NCBI RefSeq assembly: GCF_000381925.1
Contig: NZ_KB907308.1
Coordinates: 1,302,001 to 1,366,000, forward strand
DNA from: Nocardia sp. BMG111209
Lineage (GTDB): Bacteria; Actinomycetota; Actinomycetes; Mycobacteriales; Mycobacteriaceae
Length of the DNA stretch: 64,000 nt
Reading direction: 5' to 3'
In this document: positions 33,980-42,489 of the stretch, in pieces
How positions within the stretch are numbered: the stretch's first letter is position 1
Layout of the letters: every line of letters begins with the position of its first letter
Made by a program: the position numbers and the translations under genes
Notes under the pieces: model-generated
Seen by the model: the letters and a program-made list of their open reading frames with translations, nothing else
Database searches by the model: none
What the model was told of the DNA's origin: nothing

Positions 33980-35028
33980 GCCTTGGCCAGGTACCGCTTG
34001 GTGAATTCGTCGAGTACGGCCGAGCCGGTGGCCTGCACCTGATCCCAGGTGAAGTTCAGCTGTTTGATGTCGCCGTAGGCGCGGGTCCCGGCGGCGCCGG
34101 GGACGTCGGTGCGGCCGGGAATCATCTTGCGGCCCGCGGAGATCTGCTGGCCCTGCGCCGAGAACATGAAGTCCATCAGCGCTTTCGCCGCCGCCGGGTT
34201 CTTGGTGCTCTTGACGATGAAGGCCGGTCGCGGGGTGATCGTGGTACCCGAGGCGGGGGTGATCACCTGCAGCGGTTCACCCTTGTCGATCGCGGCGTAG
34301 GCGGAGTAGTCGACACCACCGAGCACGACCGCGTGCGAGCCCGCGGTGACGTCGTCGAGCGCGGGGCCGTTGGCGCCGTGCACCACCATGCCGTCGGCGA
34401 ACAGCCGGTCGAACAGGTCCCAGGTCTTGTCCTTGCCCCAGGCGGCGGTCATCGCGGCGATCAGGTCGCGCGCGGTCCCGGACTCGCGCGGATCCGGCAT
34501 GATCACCTTGCCCTGGTATTCGGGGGCGGTGAGGTCCGACCAGTCCTTCGGTTGTCCCGGTGCGACTTTCGTGTTCACCACGATGGTCAGCGCCGAGCCG
34601 TCCCGGCCGGTGAACGCGTCGTCCCTACCGGCCCAGCCGGCGCGCACCTGCGCCGCGTCCTGCGGACGGTAGGCGAGGGTGCGGCCGTCGGCGGCGTACT
34701 TGGCGGCCGGCGACCAGGACGCCAGGTACACCACGTCGGCCTTCGGATTCGCCCACTCCGCATCGAGTTTCGCGGTGACCTTGCCGGTCTCGCCCGCGAA
34801 CACGTCGACCTTCACGCCGGTGGCCTTGGTGAACGCCGCCACCAGGTCGTCGGTGAGTTCCTGCGGGTTGGCCGAATAGAGGGTCAGCGCACCGGTCAGT
34901 CCGGCGGGGGCGGTCCAGGTGGCGGCGGGCTGCACGGCCGGGGCGGCGTCCTGGGCCGAGCCACAGCCCGCGACGACGAGCGCCGAGGTGAGCACGGCCG
35001 CGGCGAAAGCACGGCGGGACAGGGACAT
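33976..35028 (-). CDS. ABC importer substrate-binding lipoprotein (Fe3+/phosphonate type)
   Basis: 350 residues from ATG 35028, with AAGGAAAT upstream. The signal peptide ends at a lipobox VAGC with Cys22. The mature protein has the family layout of FbpA/PhnS-like type-2 binding proteins: LTGALTLYSANPQELTDDLVAAF, ADVVYLASWSPAAKY, VMPDPRESGTARDLIAAM, GGVDYSAYAAIDKGEPLQVI. A Tyr-x-x-Tyr pair occurs in DYSAY, but it is not clearly the iron-binding pair, so the ligand could be ferric iron, 2-aminoethylphosphonate or another small anion. The phosphoesterase at the operon's end leans toward a phosphorus compound. Confidence 0.87.
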   Translation of the reverse strand: MSLSRRAFAAAVLTSALVVAGCGSAQDAAPAVQPAATWTAPAGLTGALTLYSANPQELTDDLVAAFTKATGVKVDVFAGETGKVTAKLDAEWANPKADVVYLASWSPAAKYAADGRTLAYRPQDAAQVRAGWAGRDDAFTGRDGSALTIVVNTKVAPGQPKDWSDLTAPEYQGKVIMPDPRESGTARDLIAAMTAAWGKDKTWDLFDRLFADGMVVHGANGPALDDVTAGSHAVVLGGVDYSAYAAIDKGEPLQVITPASGTTITPRPAFIVKSTKNPAAAKALMDFMFSAQGQQISAGRKMIPGRTDVPGAAGTRAYGDIKQLNFTWDQVQATGSAVLDEFTKRYLAKA

Positions 35029-35063
35029 CGGGATTTCCTTTCGAAGGGCCGCGCGACGGCAGC

Positions 35064-36077
35064 TCAGGAGGCCGGGGTGATGACGTCGGCGGTGCGGAGG
35101 GCGAGCCGCACCGCGGTGCCGGGATCCTGTGCGCGTGGATGCGGAACCACCCAGTGCCGCGGCACGCCGTCGACCTCGCATCGCAACCGATAGGTCCCGC
35201 CGGTGAACACCGCGGCGCGGACGATCGCACCGAAGGTCAATTCATCGGCGGCAGTGGATGTTTCGTCGTCGAGCAGCCGAACCTGTTCGGCGCGTACGCC
35301 ACCGCCGCCGGGCAGCGGATTGAAGGTGCCGACGAATTCGGCGACGAACGCGTCCGCGGGTTCGCGGTAGAGCTGTTCCGGGCTGCCGTGTTGCAGGATG
35401 TGGCCGGCCCGCAGCACCACGATCCGGTCCGATACGCTCAGCGCCTCGGCGCGGTCGTGCGTCACGAACACCGTGGTGACACCGAATTCGGTTGCCAGCG
35501 ATCGTATTTCACCGAGCAACTGCTCACGCAGTGCGGCATCCAGCGCGGACAGCGGCTCGTCGAGCAACAGCAGGCCCGGCCGCGCCACGAGCGCGCGGGC
35601 GATCGCGACGCGCTGCTGCTGACCGCCGGAGAGCTGATGCGGCATCTTCCCCGCGGCGGCATCGAGTTCCACGCGCCGCAGCACCTCGGCGACCCGGGCC
35701 GCCAGTTCCGCCCGCGGCACCCCCGCGACCCGCAACGGGAAGCCGACGTTGGCGGCCACACTCAGATGCGGCCAGAGCGCCAGATCCTGGAACACCATGC
35801 CGAGTCCGCGCTCCCGCGGCGGCGTGAAGATACCCCGCTCGACATCGCACACCACCGCGTCCCCGAACCGGATGCGGCCCTGTTGCGGCCGGTCCAGCCC
35901 GGCCAGCAGCCGCAGCAGCGTCGATTTGCCGCAACCGGACGGACCCAGGACGGAGAGGAACTCCCCCGGCTCGATCACCAGGTCGGTGGGCAGCAACCCG
36001 CTGCCGTCAGCGTACGTGCGCCGCAGACCCTCGACCACAACCCGGGCGCCGAGCCGGTCGATCGCAACAGCACACAT
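35064..36077 (-). CDS. ABC importer ATPase (FbpC/PhnT type)
   Basis: 337 residues from ATG 36077. Walker A LGPSGCGKSTLLRLLAG, Q-loop VFQDLALWPHLSV, signature LSGGQQQRVAIARALVARP, Walker B LLLLDEPLSALD and the switch His (VFVTHDRAEALS) are all intact. A C-terminal TOBE-type domain follows (VREQVRLLD-like region, GGTYRLRCEVDGVPRHWVV). It is the first gene of an operon, with the binding protein 35 bases downstream. The promoter should lie in 36078-36272. Confidence 0.94.
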   Translation of the reverse strand: MCAVAIDRLGARVVVEGLRRTYADGSGLLPTDLVIEPGEFLSVLGPSGCGKSTLLRLLAGLDRPQQGRIRFGDAVVCDVERGIFTPPRERGLGMVFQDLALWPHLSVAANVGFPLRVAGVPRAELAARVAEVLRRVELDAAAGKMPHQLSGGQQQRVAIARALVARPGLLLLDEPLSALDAALREQLLGEIRSLATEFGVTTVFVTHDRAEALSVSDRIVVLRAGHILQHGSPEQLYREPADAFVAEFVGTFNPLPGGGGVRAEQVRLLDDETSTAADELTFGAIVRAAVFTGGTYRLRCEVDGVPRHWVVPHPRAQDPGTAVRLALRTADVITPAS

Positions 36078-36272
36078 GAGCCGGGAACGTAGGCGGCGTT
36101 TCTGACGCGCCGGGACGCGGCCGGTGAACGATAAATGACATCTCACTCACCGAGTATCGCGATCCGAACCGGGCCGCGCGCGACGGCCGATATTCGCGAG
36201 TCGCCGCCGTATCGTGCCACGACGATCGGTCCGGTGGGTGTCGGCGAGCCGGCCGGTACGCGACGGTGCGAA

Positions 36273-36767
36273 CTATTCGCCGGGCTGCGTGCCCGCCGCC
36301 CGGGTCCGGTCGCGCAACCGGAGCAGGGCGGCGGCGAATTCGCCGGTGCGCTCGCCGAGCGGGGCGAAGAATTCGCGATCACACGACTCCACCGCGACGA
36401 TCGCCCGATTCGCCAGGGCCACACCGTCTTCGGTCGGGACCAGCGATTTGGCGCGGCGGTCGACGGGATGGTCGCGGCGCTCGATCAGCCCCTTCTGCTC
36501 CAGGGCGCGCAGCACCTGCGAGGTCATCATGGGGTCGGTGGCGGCGTAGGCGGCCAGGTCGCGCTGCTGGACGTGATCGTCGCCGGCGGCCGCGGTCAGA
36601 TAGGTGAGGGAGGCGAGCAGCACGAACTGCACGTGGGTGAGCCCGAACGGCGCGAGCGCCGCGCGCTGCGCCGCCTGCCAGCGATTCGTCACCTGCCACA
36701 GCAGCAGGCCCGGACTGTCGTCCGCGGTGTCGTATTCGGTGTGCAGGCCGCCGTCCGGATCCCTCAT
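36273..36767 (-). CDS. MarR-family transcriptional regulator
   Basis: 164 residues from ATG 36767, which overlaps the end of the EVE gene by 4 bases. MarR layout is plain: LLLWQVTNRWQAAQRAALAPFGLTHVQFVLLASL, then the winged helix QQRDLAAYAATDPMMTSQVLRALEQKGLIERRDHPVDRRAKSLVPTEDG (here read in pieces: DPMMTSQVLRALEQKG and HPVDRRAKSL). It is the third gene of the SRPBCC-EVE-MarR operon, and a matching palindrome lies in front of the first gene. Confidence 0.93.
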   Translation of the reverse strand: MRDPDGGLHTEYDTADDSPGLLLWQVTNRWQAAQRAALAPFGLTHVQFVLLASLTYLTAAAGDDHVQQRDLAAYAATDPMMTSQVLRALEQKGLIERRDHPVDRRAKSLVPTEDGVALANRAIVAVESCDREFFAPLGERTGEFAAALLRLRDRTRAAGTQPGE

Positions 36768-37186
36768 TCGCCCACCATGGCCCGCTCGATGACGGCGAAG
36801 TCGTGCTCGCCCAGTTCGATCAGGCCGCGCCGCAACACGATTCCCCAGTTCGGCACGGCGGTCAGCTCCAGTTCGCCGCGCACCGTGTCGATCGGGACCT
36901 CCTGTGCGGCATCGCGATACGTCACCGCGCGGCGCCACGGCCGGAAGCCGCCGCCCTGGTCGTCGGCCTGCCAGGGCTCGGCCGCGTCGACCGAGCCCAA
37001 CGCGGTGAACGCCCGGATCTGCTCTCCCGCACGGATTCCGGTGCGGGGCGAGTAGTACACCAGGCCGTCGCCGGGGCCCATCCGCTCGACGGCGGTGCGC
37101 TTGCCGTGATTCGCCTGTGCGATACCGAGTTCCCTCGCGCGGTGGACGTGGTCGCGGGATACGACGGCGAGCCAGTATCGGGTCAT
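36764..37186 (-). CDS. EVE-domain protein
   Basis: 140 residues from ATG 37186. The features MTRYWLAVVSRDHV at the N-terminus, GDGLVYYSPRTGIRAGEQIRAFTALG in the middle and NWGIVLRRGLIELGEHDFAVI at the end are those of EVE domains, PUA-like folds that bind modified bases or nucleotides. It is linked by overlap with a MarR regulator and follows the SRPBCC gene by 31 bases. The role is unknown. Confidence 0.85.
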   Translation of the reverse strand: MTRYWLAVVSRDHVHRARELGIAQANHGKRTAVERMGPGDGLVYYSPRTGIRAGEQIRAFTALGSVDAAEPWQADDQGGGFRPWRRAVTYRDAAQEVPIDTVRGELELTAVPNWGIVLRRGLIELGEHDFAVIERAMVGE

Positions 37187-37217
37187 GGTGTGTTCTCCTC
37201 GTCTGTGACGCGGCCGC

Positions 37218-37658
37218 TCAGGCCGGCATCGAGTCGGTGGCGGTACGGTTTTCGGCGGTGCGGACCAGCGCCTCGAGGTCGCGGCCGACGCTCGCGGCCA
37301 GACCGGCGCCCATCACCTTCGCCCAGAGCCGGTGCAGCGGACCGGACATCGAGATCGTCACCGACACCTCGGTGCCCGCGGCGGTGACCTCGACGCGGTG
37401 CGCGAAGGTGAGCCGCGCGCCCGGCAGCTTGGACACGTCGACGAATTCGGAATCGGTCAGCGTGGCGACGACGAACGAAACCTTCGGGCCGCCTTTCGGT
37501 TTGAGGGTGCCGGTGGCGCCCTGTTCGAACGGGCCGACCAGGCGGACCCATTCGGTGTCGGCGTTCCATTCCGGCCAGGCGGCCATATCGGCCCAGGTGG
37601 CGAAGAAGGCAGCGGGGGCGGCGGTCGAGACGGCGGAGGCGGTGGCGATCTGTGTCAT
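37218..37658 (-). CDS. SRPBCC-family protein
   Basis: 146 residues from ATG 37658. It opens with a beta strand and the helix AAFFATWADMAAWPEWNADTEWVRL, then antiparallel strands (GATGTLKPKGGPKVSFVV, LTFAHRVEVTAAGTEVSVTIS) and the closing helix LWAKVMGAGLAASVGRDLEALV, as in START/Bet v 1-like ligand-binding folds. It is the first gene of an operon with the EVE and MarR genes. A near-perfect operator palindrome lies 5-24 bases before the start codon. Confidence 0.88.
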   Translation of the reverse strand: MTQIATASAVSTAAPAAFFATWADMAAWPEWNADTEWVRLVGPFEQGATGTLKPKGGPKVSFVVATLTDSEFVDVSKLPGARLTFAHRVEVTAAGTEVSVTISMSGPLHRLWAKVMGAGLAASVGRDLEALVRTAENRTATDSMPA

Positions 37659-37662
37659 AGGA

Positions 37663-37682
37663 ATAGTATGCGCGCTTACTAT
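37663..37682 (-). promoter_or_regulatory. Probable MarR operator
   Basis: A 20-base palindrome with arms ATAGTA (37663-37668) and TACTAT (37677-37682) around TGCGCGCT; the only broken pair is the T/T beside GCGCGC. It lies immediately before the first gene of the SRPBCC-EVE-MarR operon, where a repressor would block expression of the whole operon, including its own gene. Confidence 0.7.
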
Positions 37683-37729
37683 CTTCGGCGCAAGGGGGCG
37701 CCCGGATTTCTCCGGATGCCCCCGTGCGG

Positions 37730-38164
37730 CTACAGCGTGATCGCGCCGAGTTGCCGCAGCTGGGCGAGGACGTCGACCACGCCCCAGGTCTCGATGATGC
37801 GGCCGTCGGCGATGCGGACGATGAAGATCTCGTTGTAGGTCACCGACCGGCCGGTCGGCGCCATGCCGAGGTATTCGCCGCGATGGGTGCCGGTGACCAC
37901 CGACCGGGCGACCACCTTGTCCCCCTCGGCGATCAGATCCTCGACGTGGACCTGTACGTCGGGGTACGCGCGCAACAACAGGGTCCAGACGTAGTGGAAG
38001 GCCCGCACCCCCGGTTCGGGCACCGGCAGCGAGGTGTGCAGTTCCACGTCGGGATGGACGAGTTCGTCGATCGTCGCGGCGATCACGGCCGCGTCGCCGG
38101 TGTTGACGGCCCGGTGGAAGCGGGCGAAAAGTTCCTTGTTCGTCGTCTCGGGGGTGGACGGCAT
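37730..38164 (-). CDS. SnoaL-like polyketide-cyclase-type protein
   Basis: 144 residues from ATG 38164. The pattern is that of the SnoaL-like fold: helix ELFARFHRAVNTGDAAVIAATIDELVHPDVELHTS, then HRGEYLGMAPTGRSVTYNEIFIVRIADGRIIETWGVVD, a typical closing. The conserved Asp/His pair used by cyclases (here His in VHPDVELH) may be present, but a catalytic role is not certain. It is 71 bases upstream of the SRPBCC operon and divergent to the FAA hydrolase. Confidence 0.88.
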   Translation of the reverse strand: MPSTPETTNKELFARFHRAVNTGDAAVIAATIDELVHPDVELHTSLPVPEPGVRAFHYVWTLLLRAYPDVQVHVEDLIAEGDKVVARSVVTGTHRGEYLGMAPTGRSVTYNEIFIVRIADGRIIETWGVVDVLAQLRQLGAITL

Positions 38165-38327
38165 GGTCTTCTCCTCGTTGTCGGATCGGCAGATCGCTCA
38201 TGAGACGCGCGCCGGGCCGGATATGTGACAGGTATCGACGCGGCTTATACCCACTAGCACGGATATCGCCTTCCGCTGTGACCCGCGCCTCCCTAGCATC
38301 GAGCCGAGAACCGACGAGGAGGTCGCC

Positions 38328-39272
38328 ATGAGGTTTGCCCGGCGTTCGACCGCCGAGGGACCCCGGCTCGCCGTGCTGGACGACGCCGGCGCGCTGGTGG
38401 ATCTGCCCACCACCGCGGAACTGCCCGAACTACTGGCCCACGACGGCCGGCTCCACGCGCTGGCCGATCAGGCGCTGCGGACCCGGCGCACGGTGACCGA
38501 ACCGGACGCCGCACGGTTGCTGGCGCCGCTGCAACCGCCCACGATCCGGGATTTCTCGACCTTCCCGGAACACACCGCGGGCATCGTGCGCACCACCGAT
38601 CCGGGGGCGGGCATCCCGCCGGAGTTCTGGGAGATCCCCACCTTCTACTTCTCCAATCCGTACGCAGTGACCGGTCCGTACGACGACGTGCCGATCCCGC
38701 CGCACTGCCACCGGTTCGACTACGAACTGGAGGTCGCCGCGGTCGTCGGCCGCGCGGGCCGGGATCTGAGCGTCGAGGAGGCCGCCGGGCATATCGCGGG
38801 ATTCGTGATCCTCAACGACTATTCGGCCCGTGACGTGCAGTTCCACGAGATGCGGCTGCGGCTGGGCCCGGCCAAGGGCAAGGACACCGCCACCGCGCTC
38901 GGCACGCTGTTCGTCACCGCGGACGAACTCGCGTCCCGCCGGTCCGGGCCGTCCTACGACCTGACCATGCGAGTGTCGGTGAACGGTGTTGTGCTGGGCG
39001 AGGATTCGCTGCACAACATGGCGTGGAGCTTCGAGGCGCTGGCCGCCTACGCCGCCCGCGCCACCTGGATCCGTCCCGGTGACCTGCTCGGCTCGGGCAC
39101 GTGCGGGAGCGGCTGCCTGGCGGAGATGTGGGGCCGGCACGGCGACGGCTTCCACCCGCCGCTGCAGCCCGGGGACGAGGTCGTCACCACGGTGGACGTC
39201 CTCGGCGAGACCCGCAACCGGATCGTCGCGGGCCCGCCGGCGCACGAGATCAGCCCGTGGCGGCGGCCGTGA
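38328..39272 (+). CDS. Fumarylacetoacetate-hydrolase family enzyme
   Basis: 314 residues from ATG 38328 with GAGGAGG at 38317-38323. The FAH domain is clear: PPHCHRFDYELEVAAVVGRAGRDL with the Glu-x-Glu metal ligands, NDYSARDVQFHEMRLRLGPAKGKD, and GSGTCGSGCLAEMWGRHGDGF then PGDEVVTTVDVLG at the C-terminus. Enzymes of this family hydrate, isomerise, decarboxylate or hydrolyse diketo acids arising from ring cleavage. It is the first gene of the catabolic island, and divergent to the SnoaL-like gene; transcription continues into the cyclase gene after 34 bases. Confidence 0.92.
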   Translation: MRFARRSTAEGPRLAVLDDAGALVDLPTTAELPELLAHDGRLHALADQALRTRRTVTEPDAARLLAPLQPPTIRDFSTFPEHTAGIVRTTDPGAGIPPEFWEIPTFYFSNPYAVTGPYDDVPIPPHCHRFDYELEVAAVVGRAGRDLSVEEAAGHIAGFVILNDYSARDVQFHEMRLRLGPAKGKDTATALGTLFVTADELASRRSGPSYDLTMRVSVNGVVLGEDSLHNMAWSFEALAAYAARATWIRPGDLLGSGTCGSGCLAEMWGRHGDGFHPPLQPGDEVVTTVDVLGETRNRIVAGPPAHEISPWRRP

Positions 39273-39306
39273 GCGCCGACCGCTTCCCTTCTCCCGGAAG
39301 TCCGTC

Positions 39307-40275
39307 ATGACCGTTTCGATCGACCGCACCGATCCCGAGGGCAGCATCGCCCGCGCCGCGCGGCTGTGTTCCAACTGGTACCGCTGGGGCGCCGACGACG
39401 TACTCGGCACCCTCAATCACCTGACCCCCGAAACCCGCCGTGCCGCAGCGGCTCTCATCCGGCGCGGGGTGAGTTTCTCACTGTCGCAGTCGTTCGACAT
39501 GAACGGCCCGCAGCGGGGCTGGCGGCGGCGCACCAATCCGGTGCACACCATGCTCGACACCGGAACCGATGCGGCCGCGGGCAATCAGGGCTTCCCGCAC
39601 GGCATCGGCGGCGCCGACGACGTGATCGCGATGCCGTTGCAGTGCTCGACGCAATGGGACGGACTGGGCCACATCTTCGACCACGGCCGCGCCTACAACG
39701 GCCGCGACGCCGCGAAGACCGTCACCTCCGACGGCGATCTGGTGACCGGTATCGAGCATATGGCCCCGCATGTGGCCGGTCGCGGCGTCCTGCTCGACGT
39801 CGGCACGGTGATCGGCGAGAACGGGGAACTGCCCGACGGTTTCGCCGTGACCACCGACCATCTGCTCGCCACCGCGGCGGCGCACGGGGTGGCGGTGGGA
39901 CGCGGCGACATCGTCACCGTGCGCACCGGTCAGCTGTCCCGGGTCCGGCACGCGGGCTGGGGCGAATACGCCGGCGGCGCGGCGCCGGGATTGTCGTTCA
40001 CCACCGCACAGTGGTTGCGTGACAGCGAGATCGCCGCGATTGCCACCGACACGTGGGGATTCGAGGTACGGCCCAACGAATTCGACGATGCCTTCCAGCC
40101 CCTGCACCAGGTGGCGATCCCGCACATCGGCCTGCTCATCGGCGAGATGTGGGATCTGGACGCGCTGGCGGCCGACTGCGCCGCCGACGGACGCTACGAA
40201 TTCTGGCTCACCGCGGCGCCGTTGCCGATCACCGGCGCCGTCGGCTCCCCGGTCAATCCGGTCGCGGTGAAATAG
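39307..40275 (+). CDS. Cyclase-family metal-dependent hydrolase
   Basis: 322 residues from ATG 39307. It belongs to the large type of the cyclase family (PF04199, kynurenine-formamidase-like): PLQCSTQWDGLGHIFDHG stands in place of the usual His-x-Gly-Thr-His-x-Asp motif, and VAGRGVLLDVG, GDIVTVRTG, ATDTWGFEVRPNE and PHIGLLIGEMWDLDALA follow. In catabolic clusters such enzymes hydrolyse a lactone, amide or formyl group. It sits between the FAA hydrolase and the convergent LysR gene (18 bases). Confidence 0.88.
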   Translation: MTVSIDRTDPEGSIARAARLCSNWYRWGADDVLGTLNHLTPETRRAAAALIRRGVSFSLSQSFDMNGPQRGWRRRTNPVHTMLDTGTDAAAGNQGFPHGIGGADDVIAMPLQCSTQWDGLGHIFDHGRAYNGRDAAKTVTSDGDLVTGIEHMAPHVAGRGVLLDVGTVIGENGELPDGFAVTTDHLLATAAAHGVAVGRGDIVTVRTGQLSRVRHAGWGEYAGGAAPGLSFTTAQWLRDSEIAAIATDTWGFEVRPNEFDDAFQPLHQVAIPHIGLLIGEMWDLDALAADCAADGRYEFWLTAAPLPITGAVGSPVNPVAVK

Positions 40276-40293
40276 GCTGCGGGCGAAGCCTTC

Positions 40294-41220
40294 TCACGCT
40301 CCGCCGGCCGGCAGGCCGAGGCTCGTCACCGCACGGGTCACCAGATCGCGCAGGTATCGGTGTTCCGGATCGTCGTCGTGGATCGGATGCCACCACATGG
40401 CCTCGAGCAGCGGACCGGCGGCGAACGGGCACGGCAGCGCGCGGACACCCAGTTCCGCGGGGAGGCGGTCGGCCAGCAGGCGCTGATACAGGGCCACCCG
40501 TTTCGAACCGGCCACCAGACCCGGCACGGTGAGGAAGTTCTCGGTGACCACCTGCACGTGCGGCTGGATGCCGAGCATCCGCAGCTGCCGGGCCGCGGGT
40601 GTGGAGGCCGTGGGGCTGTAGTACGTGGCGACCCACGGCATGGTCTCCAGTTGCCGGATGGTCAGCTCGGCGCCGACCTCGTCGTTGCCGGCCGCGACCA
40701 GGCAGACCCATTCGTCGCGGTACAGGTCCCGGTAGGACAGGTTGTCGAGGAAGCCGTGCGGCATCAGCAGCAGATCGGTCGTGACCAGCACCTGATCGAT
40801 GCTGTCGATCTTCTGCGGGGTGTTCGCCGACAGCCGCAACCGGCACCCCGGCGCCTCCGCGGCGAACAGCTCGCTGATCGCGGCGCCCAGCACCGCGATG
40901 CTGTAATCGCTGACCACCAAGGAGAATTCGCGCGTGGCCGACGCCGGATCGAAATCCGGCTCGGCGGCGAACACCCGCTCCACCCCGGACAGCACCACCC
41001 GCACCCGGTCCTTGAGCTGCACCGCCAGCGGCGTGAGCCGGTACTGATTGCCCACCCGGGTGAGCAGATCGTCGCGGAAGTGTCGGCGCAGCCGGGCCAG
41101 CTGCGCCGACACCGCGGGCTGACTCAGGCCCATCTGATCGGCGGCGCGGGTGACGCTGCGCTGCTCCAGCAGCGCGTCCAGCGCGACCAGCAGATTCAGG
41201 TCCAAACGGGTCAGGTTCAC
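40294..41220 (-). CDS. LysR-family regulator of the catabolic island
   Basis: 308 residues; GTG 41220 gives the usual N-terminus VNLTRLDLNLLVALDALL, while the open frame to 41307 adds a poor Met-rich leader. The helix-turn-helix is ALLEQRSVTRAADQMGLSQPAVSAQLARLRRHF, read here in parts (SVTRAADQMGLSQPAVS). The effector domain is of the NodD/NahR-like type (PWVATYYSPTASTPAARQLRMLGIQPHVQVVTENFLTVPGLVAG in pieces). It is divergent to the monooxygenase gene, and a T-N11-A palindrome sits in the shared control region. It probably activates the genes on both sides in response to a pathway intermediate. Confidence 0.92.
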   Translation of the reverse strand: MNLTRLDLNLLVALDALLEQRSVTRAADQMGLSQPAVSAQLARLRRHFRDDLLTRVGNQYRLTPLAVQLKDRVRVVLSGVERVFAAEPDFDPASATREFSLVVSDYSIAVLGAAISELFAAEAPGCRLRLSANTPQKIDSIDQVLVTTDLLLMPHGFLDNLSYRDLYRDEWVCLVAAGNDEVGAELTIRQLETMPWVATYYSPTASTPAARQLRMLGIQPHVQVVTENFLTVPGLVAGSKRVALYQRLLADRLPAELGVRALPCPFAAGPLLEAMWWHPIHDDDPEHRYLRDLVTRAVTSLGLPAGGA

Positions 41221-41244
41221 GAGGCACAGCATATCCATGAGATC

Positions 41245-41257
41245 TATGCAGTGCATA
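41245..41257 (+). promoter_or_regulatory. LysR box (T-N11-A palindrome)
   Basis: TATGCAGTGCATA is a perfect 13-base palindrome (TATGCA, G, TGCATA) with the T-N11-A spacing of LysR-type binding sites. It lies 25 bases upstream of the LysR start and about 80 bases before the monooxygenase start, the position of the recognition site used by these regulators. Confidence 0.75.
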
Positions 41258-41338
41258 ACCATTTTCAGCTTCCCTGATGGTCCTGCCTCCGGGAGAGTGG
41301 TCCACATCTCATCGCTTCATCGGACAAGGGAGTCCCCT

Positions 41339-42470
41339 GTGACAGCCGTGCACAACGTCCTGGTCGTCGGCGGCGGCATCGCCGGGACAGCGGCCGCGAT
41401 CGCGCTCGCCGACGGTGGCGTCGCGGTCGACCTGATCGAGGCCAAGCCCGACATCTCGACCATCGGCTCCGGAATCACCCTGCAGGGCAATGCCTTGCGC
41501 GAACTGCATCGCCTCGGTGTGTGGGATCGGGTTGCCGCCGAGGGTTATTCGTTCGACAGCCTCGGCCTGCGCGCCCCGGATCCGGCGGGCACCCTGCTCG
41601 TGGAACTGCCCGACCTGCGGACCGGCGGACCGGATCTGCCCGCCGGCCTGGGTATGCCGCGGCCCGCGCTGGCCGCGATCCTGCACGAGCGCGCCGTCCG
41701 GGCCGGGGTCACCGTGCGTTTCGGTACCACCACGACCGAGCTCGGCCAGGACGGCGACGGCGTCGATGTCACCTTCGGCGGCGGCGCGACCGGACGCTAC
41801 GACCTGGTGATCGGCGCCGACGGCATCCGCTCGGCGACCCGGCGCCAGGTCGGCATCGAACTGGCGATCCGGGAGACCGGGATGGCCATCTGGCGCGCCT
41901 TCGGCCCGCGACCGGCGTCGGTGACCCGCACCGACCTGTTCTACGGCGGACCCTCCTACATCGCCGGGCTACTGCCCGACCGGCGCGAACTCGCTGTACG
42001 CGTACATCGTCGAGCCCGTCCGCGACCGCAGCGGGCTGAGCCCCGAGCAGCGGCTGGCGACCATGCGCGAGCTGGCCGCCGCCTACCACGGTCCGTGGGA
42101 CGAGATCCGCGAGACGCTCGACGATCCGGATCGGGTGCACTACACCAGATTCGAGACCCATGTGCTCGCGCCGCCGTGGCATCGCGGCCGGGTCGCGCTG
42201 GTCGGCGACGCCGCCCACTCCTGCCCGCCGACCCTCGCCCAGGGCGCGGCGCAGGCGCTGGAGGACGCCACTGTTCTCGCCGAACTGCTATGCGCCGCCG
42301 ATGTTCTCGACGACCGGTTGTGGTCCGCGTATACCGCCCGCCGCTACGTGCGGGCCAAGGCGGTGGTCGACGCCTCCAATCAGCTCGGCGACTGGCTGCT
42401 CGACCACGAACCCGGCGATGTGCCCGGCCTGATCGGTGGCGTCGCCGCCCTGGTCGCCCGACCGTCCTGA
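41339..42470 (+). pseudogene. FAD-dependent monooxygenase, frame broken by one extra base
   Basis: The first frame runs from GTG 41339 (AAGGGAG upstream) and reads a flavoprotein hydroxylase: VLVVGGGIAGTAAAIALADGG (FAD site), GADGIRSATRRQ and so on, to GLLPD near 41980. There the expected sequence continues in another frame, as LPTGANSLYAYIVEPVRD then HRGRVALVGDAAHSCPPTLAQGA (second FAD motif) to the stop at 42470. Reading CTGCCC-ACCGGC without the G at 41978 would restore one protein of about 377 residues. The enzyme type is a class A aromatic hydroxylase. Either a real mutation or a sequencing error. Confidence 0.88.
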
Positions 42471-42489
42471 TTCCGGAAGGAACAACATC

